In this document: in pieces, positions 23,944-33,280 of the stretch | Layout of the letters: each line of letters opens with the position of its first letter | Position numbering within the stretch: the first letter of the stretch is position 1 | Assembly: GCA_016709335.1 (NCBI GenBank) | Contig: JADJNC010000014.1 | Location: 101,464-165,463 of the forward strand | Origin: Candidatus Propionivibrio dominans | Lineage (GTDB): Bacteria > Pseudomonadota > Gammaproteobacteria > Burkholderiales > Rhodocyclaceae | Reading direction: 5' to 3' | Length of the DNA: 64,000 nucleotides | Notes under the pieces: generated by a model | The model's database searches: none | What the model saw: the letters and a program-made list of their open reading frames with translations, nothing else | Told to the model about the DNA's origin: nothing | Made by a program: the position numbers and the translations under genes

Positions 23944-25875
23944 TCAAGCATAAACCACGAATCCTCCGGCCGGCACGTTGATTCTCACCGCCCGGCCATT
24001 GCGCGCTTCAATCGGCGTGGTGGTGCCGGCTTGCATTGCATCGGTCGAATACAGGCAGGTCAGCACCCCAGGCGCGCTGTGCAGCGTGGCGTCGATGGTC
24101 ACCCAGGCCGCACGGGCGTTGTCGGCGTCGGTATTGATCGCCACCACGATCTCCTGGTTGTCGAACAGGCGCGACCACGGCACCACGGAACGGATCTGCC
24201 CGCCGATCATGCGCGGCAGGCCGAAGGTGCCGAAATCGCCGGAATCGGAGATCTCGCGCAGGTACTGCCGCCCCCGGCGCAATGCCAGATGCGTGTTGCG
24301 CAGCGCCGTGACATCGGCGATGAAGCGGTAGATCTCGTGGTTCTCGTCGAAGAAATGCCGACCCGTGCTTTGCAGCGAACCGAAAACGCCGCCGAACATG
24401 CATTCGCGCAGGTAGCGGTCGTTGTTGCCGGCGCCGTCGAAGGCCTGCTCGGTCCCGTAGTAAACGCAGGGGATGCCCATGGCACAGAGGTTAAGCCCGA
24501 GCACCGCCTTGAGGTGAGCATAGCCATTGTTGACCCGGTCGCCGCAGAAGCGCCCCTTGTCGTTGCCCTTGCGCACCTGGTCGTGATCGTCGAAGAGGGT
24601 GACGACGTGCTTGCCGAACCACACGTGCGAGGACTTGTTGACCAGCGCCGAGTTGCGGAACAGGTTGAAGAAATCAACCGGCTCGCGCCAGCCCTTGGCC
24701 AGATAGTCCATGCGGTCGGGGATGTCGTCGATGCCCAGCGCCGCGTCGAGCCCGGTCAGTTCCAGCGTGTTGTAGGCGTTGTAGCGTCCGCCGGTGATCT
24801 CGCCGACCAGGAAGAAGTTTTCCTTGCCCAGGGTCTGGGCGTATTCCTTGATGACCGCCGCGAAGTAGCGCGTGGCGCCGGGTTCCATGTGCTTGACGGT
24901 GTCGATGCGGAAGCCGTCGATGTCGGCGAGACCGATCCAGAACTTGTATACATCGCACAGCAGGGTCAGGGCCGGACTGACGTTGAAGGCATCGACTATG
25001 CGATTGTTGTACGCATCGCGCTCATGCTCGCCGTGGTTGATGTCTTTCAGGGTGACGAAATCGCCCTCGAAATACTCGGGGTCATGGTCCCAACTGTTGA
25101 TCCGCCCCTTGCGGGTGAAGTTGGTCGCCTGCTGCATTTCCGACGGCCACACCGCATCGTTCGGCCAGGCGAAGCCGTGCGTGGTCGGGTCGATCGGGCC
25201 GAAGGGGATGTTGGTCTCGCCGAAGGCGTTGCGCCAGCCGGCCACCGGGTAGGTTCCGCCGTCCCAGCGCGCGTCCATGGTGATGTTGCCGTGTTCGTCC
25301 TGGGCGGGATAGCGATTCGGGTTGAACTCATAGCCGAATACGTTGCCGCTGTGATTGAGGATGATATCCAGGATGACGCGGATGCCGTTCGCATGCGCGG
25401 TGTTCACCAGGTCGATGAGGTCCTGGCGGGTGCCGAAGTGCGGGTCGACATCGAGGAAATTCTGGATACCGTAGCCATGGTAGGAGTGGGTGTCCGAGGC
25501 CACCTGCTTGAACATCGGGCTGACCCAGACGGCCGTCACCCCCAGGCGCTTGAGGTAGCCGATCTTGTTCTCCAGTCCCTTCAGCGTGCCGCCGAGCCAC
25601 TCGTCACCGGCGTCGGCCCAGGCTGCCCGGTCGGCCGTGTAGGCGTCGTCAGGGAAGCGAAACGGCGGTGTGCTGCCGCTGCTATCGAGATTTCCCGAGT
25701 TATCGCGGAAGCCCTTCTCGCGCCCGTCGGAGAAGCGATCGAGCATCAGGAAGTAAAGCACCTGGTCTTCCCAGGCGGCCGGAGAAGGCGTGTAGCCGGG
25801 TCGGCGCAGGGCGTCCCAGTCGATGTCCTGCAGGCGGCGTTCGAGTTGATCGTGCGTGTTCTGGTTGATTGGCAT
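23944..25875 (-). CDS. GH13 alpha-amylase-family glycosidase
   Basis: A 643-residue glycoside hydrolase family 13 enzyme acting on alpha-glucans. Conserved regions in order are VILDIILNHSGNV (region I), DIDGFRIDTVKHM with the nucleophile Asp, FFLVGEITGG with the acid/base Glu, and TLFDDHDQVRKG with the third Asp. The N-terminus (VLYFLMLDRFSDG) and the C-terminal beta domain are complete. There is no signal peptide, so it acts on intracellular glycogen or on material reached after lysis. AAGGAGG precedes the ATG. Its place inside an island of hydrolases is unusual; amylases normally sit with glycogen or maltose genes. Confidence 0.9.
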   Translation of the reverse strand: MPINQNTHDQLERRLQDIDWDALRRPGYTPSPAAWEDQVLYFLMLDRFSDGREKGFRDNSGNLDSSGSTPPFRFPDDAYTADRAAWADAGDEWLGGTLKGLENKIGYLKRLGVTAVWVSPMFKQVASDTHSYHGYGIQNFLDVDPHFGTRQDLIDLVNTAHANGIRVILDIILNHSGNVFGYEFNPNRYPAQDEHGNITMDARWDGGTYPVAGWRNAFGETNIPFGPIDPTTHGFAWPNDAVWPSEMQQATNFTRKGRINSWDHDPEYFEGDFVTLKDINHGEHERDAYNNRIVDAFNVSPALTLLCDVYKFWIGLADIDGFRIDTVKHMEPGATRYFAAVIKEYAQTLGKENFFLVGEITGGRYNAYNTLELTGLDAALGIDDIPDRMDYLAKGWREPVDFFNLFRNSALVNKSSHVWFGKHVVTLFDDHDQVRKGNDKGRFCGDRVNNGYAHLKAVLGLNLCAMGIPCVYYGTEQAFDGAGNNDRYLRECMFGGVFGSLQSTGRHFFDENHEIYRFIADVTALRNTHLALRRGRQYLREISDSGDFGTFGLPRMIGGQIRSVVPWSRLFDNQEIVVAINTDADNARAAWVTIDATLHSAPGVLTCLYSTDAMQAGTTTPIEARNGRAVRINVPAGGFVVYA

Positions 25876-26091
25876 GATGAATTACCTCCTTGGTGTTGGC
25901 GTTGGGTCATTCAAGTCGGCTGGCTGACGGCCAGGGCCCTTTTGATCGTTGCGCACCTTGCTTTCTCCTTCCCTGGCCGCTTTCAGCGCTGCGAGCTTGT
26001 ATTCAGCAGACTAGGGTATTGCCGATTCAGTTCCGTGATAAACGGAGTGGCTGCCTTGCTCGCCGTAGCGGGTCATGCGATCACTCATGGG

Positions 26092-29000
26092 TCAGCTTTG
26101 CTTCTTCCTACGTGCCTTTCCTGGCCTGGCTGCGGGCGATTTCCGTGAGCTGGCTCTGCCAGGGCTGGCGGCAACGGCCTCGTTCGTCGCCTCGTCGGCG
26201 GCCGGCCGTGGCCCAAAGTAATCAGCCAACTGGTCAAGAACCTCGGCCCGAATACGGTCTTCACCGGCTACGCGCAGGCGAAGGAAGCGGGCCAGCAAGC
26301 GCCATTGTTTGACGACAGAATCCCACTGGCGGGCGGACTGGGGAAGTGACTGGACAGACTGTTCGTAAAGCCGGTGGAAATCCGGTGCTGTCAACGCGTG
26401 CATCATCGCCGGCGCTTTATCGGGCGGCGACGGCTGGCGATTGTCGTCCACCAGCCAGGCGATCATTGGCGCATCAGCGCTCATCACGGCATCCCAGAAA
26501 TCCTTGCTGGTGGCGAATTGCCTGAGCGCCTGCTCGCCGCACCGGCGGGCGATGGCGGCTGCCTCCTGCGGTGTGTGCACTGGTTTGCCGGCCAGCCAGT
26601 CCAGTGCCAGGGCGTTGAGCGTGTTGTACGGGGTCAGGGCCGGGTCGCCCGCCATGCCGCTCATATAGGCCCTGGCGGATTGTTTCAGACAAGGTACAAG
26701 CTCAGTCCATTTTTTCCCCATGTTGAGCAGGGCGGCGGCCTTCAACTTCAAGGCACTGCCCAGCATGCCCGCGCGTTCGGCGTTGCTTGCCGGGTCGCCA
26801 GCGCCGCGCACGGCATCGGCCAGGGAATTCAGGCGCCGGATAGCACTGTCGATCAATGGCATGGCCTGGTCAAATTGATGCGTGTCGGCCAGTTTCCCTC
26901 CGTGGCGCGCTTCCATGTTGGCGAGTTGCTCGATGGCCTTGATGGCGACATGACCATACTCGTCCTTTAGCTGAACGGCGCGCTGGTAGGCATCGCGGGC
27001 GGCGTCAAACCCGGCGTCTCCCAGCTCGGAATAAAACCCGGCGATGGCCTGCAATACCTCGGGGCAATCCGCCCACTCCGGTGGGGCCTTGGCGAGTTGC
27101 CGCTGGATCCATTGCCGGTGTTGAGCAAAGGTGGGCGCTTTGGCGTCGCTCTTGCGGCGCTTGTTCCTTACCCGTTGCCCCTCGATGCTCGCCAGCAGTT
27201 CATCCACCGCGACGTAGGGTCTGGATTTCTGCCGGGTTGCGGATTCGCTGCTGGTTTGCAGGCGATAACCGGGGTCGCCGTAAGCCTGGTAAGCGCCCCA
27301 GGTGTTACTTCCCGGATGCAACTGGAAGGCCGCCTTGCGTGCCCTGAAGATGGCCTCGGCGAAGGTTTCGCCCTGGGTGATTTCATCGAAGAAGGTGCTG
27401 GCGAAGGTGCTGGCGGCGGCATCGTTGACCGCCCAGCCGGCGGCCACGACGCAGCGCACGCCCATCTCGATCAGTTTGCGCGACAGGCTGTAGGCCAGCT
27501 TGTTGGGCTGGCTGTGAGGATTATTTACGCTGCCCAGGTGGCAGCAATTGAGGAACACGAGCTCCGGTACGACTTCCATCAGGTCGATCTCGACGGCGGT
27601 GAGCAGCAGTCCGTCCGAGAGCACGACGCCGGAGTAGAGGCGTCCGTCCAGCCCCTCGGCCTCGAAGATCCCGTGCGCGGCAATCATCAGGATGCGGTAA
27701 GGGCGGTCATAGAGCGTGGCGAATATGTCGAGCGCTTCCTTGCCCTCCGGGCTGACGACGATGTCATTTTCGTTCCAGCCCGCACGGCGCAGGCTTGCGC
27801 AGACGGCCTGCGCTTCGTGTGTGGCCTCCGGCAATCTGGCGAGTTCCTTGATGTTGCCGCCAAAGTGCTTGTCGAAGCCCTCGGTACCGGGAGCGGCGAT
27901 GATGCAGGCGCTGTTGGCGTTGGCCGTGCGCACCGTGGGCCGGTAGTGCAGGGTGGTCAACTGGCGGATCATGGGCATTCTCAGCACCAGCGGTTCGCCG
28001 TCGCTCTGCAACAGTTCCCATGGCAGATTGGCGGTATAGCCGTCGAGCACCATGAGCAGGCGTGACTGTTCGCGCGCCACGGCCTTGTAATCCAGCGGCA
28101 CCATCAACTGGAACAGGATGTGCCCCAGCTTCGGATCGTAAGCGGGGTTGCGCCGCTGGTCGCGGATGATGGTTTCGATCAGTCCGGGCTGGCGCTGTTG
28201 CACCATGGTTTCCGCCCGCGCGCGCTGGGACAGGAGCACGTACTTGAGCCGTTCGGGGAAATGGCGCGCTTCGACCGGCGAGGCATCGGCTGGCTGGTTC
28301 GATAGGGCGCCAACGGTTTTGTCAGAGAGTGCGGACTTGTCTTGCTCTGCTTTTTCAGCAGGAGGGCATTCCGTTTCCTCGGCATCGGCATCGGTGACGA
28401 TGAGTCGCGACCAATGGCCCAGATCGCCGTCGACGTTCAGTCGATCCTGGATGCCTTCGCCGATAATCAGCGTTGCCGCCGGATTGATGCGCGCGCCCAT
28501 GCTCTTGAGTTCGCCGGCCAGATTCCCGGGCAGGTCGAGCACGGCATGCGCGGCGGAAATGGCAGCATTGCGGTACAACTCGATGAAACAGAGCTGGGAA
28601 ACCGTGGCGCCGTTTTCGCGCGATTTGCTCAGCGCGTCACTGAACTGATGGTTGGCCTCAAGAACGCCGCGCGTAATGGCCGCCACCGATTCGGCGACGC
28701 TGATGCTGGCCGTCGAATTCCAGCCGATGAGCAGGCTGAAGAGCTGAACCTCCTCATCCGGCCTGACCTGCAGGGTATCGCGCAGTTGCAGCAGGAAACG
28801 CACGACGCTGGCGCGCACGGTCTCGGAGACCTGGCGCGCGCTCAACTGGCCGTCGAACTTGCCCAGACCGACGACCACCGCCCCTGGCCGGCTGCCGCGG
28901 GCGCCTTCCTCGCGGCTCGGCGGACGCAGCGTGATCGACGAGGTACCGATATCGGAAGCGTAGACACCAAGGCGCTCGCGCTCGGTCAGGGCGCCGCCAA

Positions 29001-32000
29001 GCATCTCGTCGAGCGAGGCCTCGGCGCCGGAAATGGCATCGCCGATGTAGTGGCCGCAGAGGACAGGCTGGTCAAGGAAGCGCAGGTCGCCGGCGCGTAC
29101 CGAGACCCTGAGCGTCGATTTGGCGCGCGAACTCTTGCGCCGGCGCGGCCCGCTGCCCATGCAGGCGCGCAGCACTTCCTCTTCGCTGCCCAGCACCGGC
29201 GGGGGGGCTTCCAGAACGAAATTGACCGCCTCATCGCCGCGTCGGCGCGGCAAACGGCTCAGCTTGTCGGTGCTGCCCTTTTCGAGCAGGTCGACGATGG
29301 CCGGGAAATATTCCTCTTCGTTGCTCAGATCGCCATGCTCGACGGGCATGTACCAGCAGCGGGTGTCTACATCGAGATTCTTCAACATGCCGGAAGCCCA
29401 GGTCACCGAGCCGTCGCCATCCGCAGTGAACAGCAGCTTGAGCTTGCCGCCGGGGCTAAGCTGGACGCCGCAGGGCGTCTTGTCGCTCTGGCCGAAAACA
29501 TAGATGACGCGCTCGGGGTTGGCGATATCGTTGCCCGGCAGAACGTCCTTCCAGAAGCCTTCCGCGCCGGACAGCAGCTTCTCGGCGGGGATGCCACAGA
29601 TGCCGTCGCCATACCAGCGATCGGTGATCTGCTTCCTGAGTGCTTTCCACGTATTGACCGCGTAATACTCGTTGCTGGCGATGCGCGGTTCGCTGCCGGT
29701 GTCGGCGAAGCCCGGTCGCGGCAATAGCGACAGCGCGCCGGGGAAGCCGCCGATGATGTCGAGCAGGCCCTGCAGGCCATGTTCCTGATCCAGTTTTTCC
29801 AGCATGCGCATCGAGTCGCTCTTGCCGAGCAGAGTGTGCACCATCAGGTGTGCGCCATTGTTCGGCGTGCCCAGCATGATCAGGCGACCGCCGGAATCCA
29901 CGACTTTCTGCCAGATTTCGGCGTGATTCTTCATTAGCGTGCGGGCGACCAGGCCGCCCATGCTGTGGGCCAGCAGACGGATCGGCTGGCCGGGATTTTC
30001 CTTGGCCGCCTGTTCGATCCGGGCTTTCAGCGCTTCGGCGCATCTGGCCGGCGACTGCCGCCAGTCGTAGGGGCAGCGGATGACGGCGTGGGTGGCGGCC
30101 AGATGATCGGCCAGGTCGCCATAGACCATCTCGAACAGATCCTCGGCCGCCGCGTCCTTCGCTTCCGGATCGCCAATTCGCTCCAGTTCGCCAAGCAGAA
30201 GGCGGGGGGCGCTGAACCAGATGCGCTGGCCGCTGCCGGCCACATCCGGCTTCTTGCGCCTGATCTCGATATGGGTGCCCATGATGCCGGGGATGATGAT
30301 CGCCACCGGGCGCGGGCCTGACGGGCCGCCGCGTTGCGCCAGACGGGCGTCCCGCTCGCGCCAGGGCGTCTTCGATCCGCCGGTGAGCGGCAGGAACTGG
30401 GCCAACTGGGCGGGTTCGTCATCCGCCAGCCAGGCAAGCAGCGCGTCGCGCGTCGGCGGGTTGCGAAAGTAGCGGAAGTGGGTGACCGAGGCGTCCTGGT
30501 CGTAAAGATAACTGGCACCGGGGCGGAAGCCCAGGCCGGCGTACATCGAGTCGGTGTCCACCACGAGATCGTTGTCGTTGCGGTCGAACAGCCGCCAGTC
30601 GCAGAACAGGTTGGCCACGCGGCGACGCAGGTTGGAGAGGCCGAAGCCATCGAATTCGGTATCGCCGGCGATGACGGCCATGGCAACGCCATCGTGCCTC
30701 AGCGTCTCGGGGTGCGCCAGGAAAGCGGCCAGCGGCGAGTCAACGCGCATCGCGGCGATGCCGGGAATCAGGCGCGGATCGATGCGCCGGCCGGCGATTT
30801 CCAGCGCCAGGCGCTTGACGACACCGAGGCAACTGGACGCGCCCTTGCCGAAGGCTTCGCCGGCCACTGGCCCGCCCAAAGCCGTCGCTGCCGCGCCAAC
30901 CAGCGCGCCACCGCCCCATTGCAAAAGGCTGAGGAAGTCGGACAGCGCTGCGTCGAGGTTCTCCGACAGGAAGCGCGTTCCACGCGCCGGTGAGGCGACG
31001 CGCACATAACGCTGCACGGTGATCTTGCCGGCCAGCAGTGTGTCGCGGATCGCGTGCAGGCGCTCGCGCTCTTCCTGCGCCTCGCGTTCGAGTCCGGCCG
31101 GGTCCTCGGCGTCAAGGGTATCAATGTGATAGCTGTCGATGACCGTGTCGGGCACCTGACCCAGGCACAGCAGGTCGCCGACCAGGCCACCGCGCGAATG
31201 GGTGAGCAGCGAGACCTGGGCGCCGCTGGGCAGCGCCAGCAGCAGCGCCAGGGCGTTTTCAACTGGGCTCTCGGAGAAGGTGCGGTGCTCGAAACCGAAG
31301 ATGCCGCCGGGGAAACGCTGCCTGAGCTGGCTCCAGGTGGTCTCGTCCTCGCGCAGGTCTGAATAGGCCCCCACGGTATAGGACGCGGTGCCATGGATCA
31401 GCACCAGCATCGGCTTGCCCTGCGCAGCGTCGGCCAGGCGCGGGTCGCCCGGCTCGCAGCGGTCGGCGGCAGCGAGCAGCTTGTCATGCCAGAGGTAGAG
31501 CCCCGGTCGCCCGGCCAGCCGTGACTCGATCTTCCACATCAGTGCCTTGGCGCCGAGCACCGAACCCATTGCGTAGGCCTTGTCCTCTACGTGCTCGCCG
31601 AGCTTTTCCTTTGCCCATTCCAGGGCCAGATCCTTGGCTTCGTCCACCAGGCCGTCGGCAGGCAGGCGCAGTACCGAAACCGCCTTCCACAGCACGTCGC
31701 CGATCCCGCGCGCCCGGGCATTGGGGTCGTGGAAGCGGGCGAAATCCACTTCGCCATCGACCACCGCCTCCGGCTGTACGCGCGCGACGGCTTCGGCCAG
31801 CGTGTCGGAACGGATGAACAGGGTGGTGCCGTCCTCGGTTTCCACCGCCAGCAGTTGCGGTTTCCCAGTGTCCAGCGTTTCGGCCTTGCCCGCTGCTTCG
31901 CCTCGGGTCGGCGTACCCAGGGTGTAGACCTTCTCCACCACCAGTCCGGCCAGCAAGGGATCGACTTCGCTCACGCCCGAACGCGTCGTCGCGCGCAGGA

Positions 32001-32079
32001 TGCCCGGCAGCGGCAGATCGGCGCCGGTCCTGACTGCGTTGCTGGTCAGCTTGAGGGATTTGGGCGGGTTGGCGTTCAT
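26092..32079 (-). CDS. 1995-residue protein with two lipase-type domains and a CHAT protease
   Basis: A very large multidomain protein. Residues about 180-450 contain an alpha/beta hydrolase with LVLIHGTASY and a nucleophile elbow LLTHSRGGLVGD. Residues about 590-850 hold a second, LCAT-like lipase with IIIPGIMGTHIE, PYDWRQ and LLAHSMGGLVAR. Residues about 1330-1620 hold a CHAT caspase-like protease: LMIAAHGIF supplies the His and LVFLNCCHLGSV the Cys. The remaining C-terminus is helical, TPR-like, with a basic Lys/Arg tail. No signal peptide or transmembrane helix is seen. CHAT proteases act in bacterial death and defence pathways, often activated by partners. The long leader upstream contains a G-quadruplex-like tract. 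Lipase and protease functions in one chain suggest a regulated self-processing effector. Confidence 0.82.
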   Translation of the reverse strand: MNANPPKSLKLTSNAVRTGADLPLPGILRATTRSGVSEVDPLLAGLVVEKVYTLGTPTRGEAAGKAETLDTGKPQLLAVETEDGTTLFIRSDTLAEAVARVQPEAVVDGEVDFARFHDPNARARGIGDVLWKAVSVLRLPADGLVDEAKDLALEWAKEKLGEHVEDKAYAMGSVLGAKALMWKIESRLAGRPGLYLWHDKLLAAADRCEPGDPRLADAAQGKPMLVLIHGTASYTVGAYSDLREDETTWSQLRQRFPGGIFGFEHRTFSESPVENALALLLALPSGAQVSLLTHSRGGLVGDLLCLGQVPDTVIDSYHIDTLDAEDPAGLEREAQEERERLHAIRDTLLAGKITVQRYVRVASPARGTRFLSENLDAALSDFLSLLQWGGGALVGAAATALGGPVAGEAFGKGASSCLGVVKRLALEIAGRRIDPRLIPGIAAMRVDSPLAAFLAHPETLRHDGVAMAVIAGDTEFDGFGLSNLRRRVANLFCDWRLFDRNDNDLVVDTDSMYAGLGFRPGASYLYDQDASVTHFRYFRNPPTRDALLAWLADDEPAQLAQFLPLTGGSKTPWRERDARLAQRGGPSGPRPVAIIIPGIMGTHIEIRRKKPDVAGSGQRIWFSAPRLLLGELERIGDPEAKDAAAEDLFEMVYGDLADHLAATHAVIRCPYDWRQSPARCAEALKARIEQAAKENPGQPIRLLAHSMGGLVARTLMKNHAEIWQKVVDSGGRLIMLGTPNNGAHLMVHTLLGKSDSMRMLEKLDQEHGLQGLLDIIGGFPGALSLLPRPGFADTGSEPRIASNEYYAVNTWKALRKQITDRWYGDGICGIPAEKLLSGAEGFWKDVLPGNDIANPERVIYVFGQSDKTPCGVQLSPGGKLKLLFTADGDGSVTWASGMLKNLDVDTRCWYMPVEHGDLSNEEEYFPAIVDLLEKGSTDKLSRLPRRRGDEAVNFVLEAPPPVLGSEEEVLRACMGSGPRRRKSSRAKSTLRVSVRAGDLRFLDQPVLCGHYIGDAISGAEASLDEMLGGALTERERLGVYASDIGTSSITLRPPSREEGARGSRPGAVVVGLGKFDGQLSARQVSETVRASVVRFLLQLRDTLQVRPDEEVQLFSLLIGWNSTASISVAESVAAITRGVLEANHQFSDALSKSRENGATVSQLCFIELYRNAAISAAHAVLDLPGNLAGELKSMGARINPAATLIIGEGIQDRLNVDGDLGHWSRLIVTDADAEETECPPAEKAEQDKSALSDKTVGALSNQPADASPVEARHFPERLKYVLLSQRARAETMVQQRQPGLIETIIRDQRRNPAYDPKLGHILFQLMVPLDYKAVAREQSRLLMVLDGYTANLPWELLQSDGEPLVLRMPMIRQLTTLHYRPTVRTANANSACIIAAPGTEGFDKHFGGNIKELARLPEATHEAQAVCASLRRAGWNENDIVVSPEGKEALDIFATLYDRPYRILMIAAHGIFEAEGLDGRLYSGVVLSDGLLLTAVEIDLMEVVPELVFLNCCHLGSVNNPHSQPNKLAYSLSRKLIEMGVRCVVAAGWAVNDAAASTFASTFFDEITQGETFAEAIFRARKAAFQLHPGSNTWGAYQAYGDPGYRLQTSSESATRQKSRPYVAVDELLASIEGQRVRNKRRKSDAKAPTFAQHRQWIQRQLAKAPPEWADCPEVLQAIAGFYSELGDAGFDAARDAYQRAVQLKDEYGHVAIKAIEQLANMEARHGGKLADTHQFDQAMPLIDSAIRRLNSLADAVRGAGDPASNAERAGMLGSALKLKAAALLNMGKKWTELVPCLKQSARAYMSGMAGDPALTPYNTLNALALDWLAGKPVHTPQEAAAIARRCGEQALRQFATSKDFWDAVMSADAPMIAWLVDDNRQPSPPDKAPAMMHALTAPDFHRLYEQSVQSLPQSARQWDSVVKQWRLLARFLRLRVAGEDRIRAEVLDQLADYFGPRPAADEATNEAVAASPGRASSRKSPAARPGKARRKKQS

Positions 32080-32432
32080 GGTCTTACTCCCGGTTCATTT
32101 TGGCGGCAGATGACTTTCCATTGGCGCTGCAGGTCGAACAGGCGGCTAAAGTGGTTGCCAGAATCGGATCGGTGGTGGCCGATGATGATCATGGTCTTGT
32201 TTTGGTAAAGATGATCGTGTGGCGGTGAAGCAGGAGCACCTAAAACCCCAACCCCCCAACCCCCCAACCCCCCCATCCCCCCTTGTCAGGGGAGTAGGGA
32301 GCGGGGGGAGGGGTGCTGGCCTCCTCCCCTGAGCGCGAAGCCTCCCTGAAGAGGGACAAGGGGAGGCCGGGAGGGGTTGCCTGGTTTGCGCCACCAGCCT
32401 TCATCGAGAATGCCGTTCGACACCAATGCCGC
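32080..32432. other. intergenic leader with G-rich tract and REP-like palindromes
   Basis: A 353-bp gap upstream of the CHAT gene. It contains the C-run array at 32246-32282 and, next to it, several imperfect inverted repeats built from CTCCCCTGA/TCAGGGGAG and CCTCCC/GGGAGG (about 32278-32385). No gene is visible. Confidence 0.5.
32246..32282 (-). promoter_or_regulatory. G-quadruplex-forming tract upstream of CHAT gene
   Basis: On the minus (coding) strand there are five consecutive G-runs of 4 to 7 residues separated by TT or AT, ending about 165 bases before the CHAT gene start. Four or more such runs with two-base loops satisfy the standard pattern for a stable G-quadruplex in DNA and in the mRNA leader. 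A regulatory effect is inferred. The tract may also be a slippage-prone repeat whose length varies. Confidence 0.5.
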
Positions 32433-33224
32433 TCAGGCAAAGACCTTGAAGCGCCTCGCCGCTGCGGAACCGAGGATCTGCGGATCCTGCGGCAGCTTGG
32501 TCGATGGGAGGTAGGCGCGGATGGCCTTGAACCACGCCTCGTAGGTGGCCGGGTTGCCCTCGCGTAAGGTCTTCAGGGCGTAATAGGTGAAGGCGCCATT
32601 CGGCCGCCCCTTGAAGCTGGTGTCCCACGAATACTGGGTATCGAGGCAGCCGGCGAGCAGCAGGTCGCCGCCGCTGCGCTTGAGGCCGCCAACCAGATGC
32701 GCCGGCCTGGCGCTGGCCGCCGGCAGCTCGTTGGCCGGCATCCAGGCCTCCAGCGGCATGAAGCGCGCGCGCGGGTGGCCAGGATCGAGATCGTCTTCAA
32801 TGCCGCGGGTGACGGAACCGGAATGGCAACTGTCGGAGAGCAGCAGGATGCGCACGCCAGCCGTCCGGGAATCGAACAACTGGCGGATCTGGTCGTCGAG
32901 CAAGGGCCCGGCGCTGCCGATGTCCCACGGGCACAGCCCTTCATCGCGTCCATCCGGCTCATCGCCGGAACTGTCCGGTACCCAGGTGCCATGGCCGGAA
33001 TAGGTGATGACCAGCGTGTCACCCTTGACGGCGCCGTGGATCAGGCTGGTGATGCCCGTTGTCATGGCGGCGTGGGTGGCCTGGCTGTCGAGCATTTTGC
33101 TCACGGCGTAGCCGCGTCCTGCCAGTTCGGCTGCCCAGTCGTTGGCGTCGTTGATGCAGCCGGACAGGTCGTTCTGGGTTCCGGGATAGTCGTTGATGCC
33201 GATACAGAGTGCTTTCTTGCTCAT
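32433..33224 (-). CDS. metacaspase-like (C14) cysteine peptidase
   Basis: A 263-residue caspase-fold peptidase. It opens MSKKALCIGINDYPG, followed by CINDANDWAAEL, the usual first block of type I metacaspases and bacterial caspase-like proteins. The catalytic His78 is in VITYSGHGTW and Cys133 in LLSDSCHSGSV. The S1-pocket acidic residues are suggested by DEGLCPWD. There is no pro-domain and no signal peptide. AGGAGA precedes the ATG. With the CHAT protease downstream it gives the island two unrelated-in-detail caspase-clan peptidases, which could form a proteolytic cascade. Confidence 0.9.
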   Translation of the reverse strand: MSKKALCIGINDYPGTQNDLSGCINDANDWAAELAGRGYAVSKMLDSQATHAAMTTGITSLIHGAVKGDTLVITYSGHGTWVPDSSGDEPDGRDEGLCPWDIGSAGPLLDDQIRQLFDSRTAGVRILLLSDSCHSGSVTRGIEDDLDPGHPRARFMPLEAWMPANELPAASARPAHLVGGLKRSGGDLLLAGCLDTQYSWDTSFKGRPNGAFTYYALKTLREGNPATYEAWFKAIRAYLPSTKLPQDPQILGSAAARRFKVFA

Positions 33225-33280
33225 GATTCGATCTCCTGAGTTGTTGTGAGGAAAAGAGGCTGCTGGTCAGCGCTGAATCA

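Noticed and set aside
24031..26148. A 705-codon plus-strand open frame opposite the amylase
   Set aside because: Antisense to a complete GH13 enzyme with all catalytic motifs.
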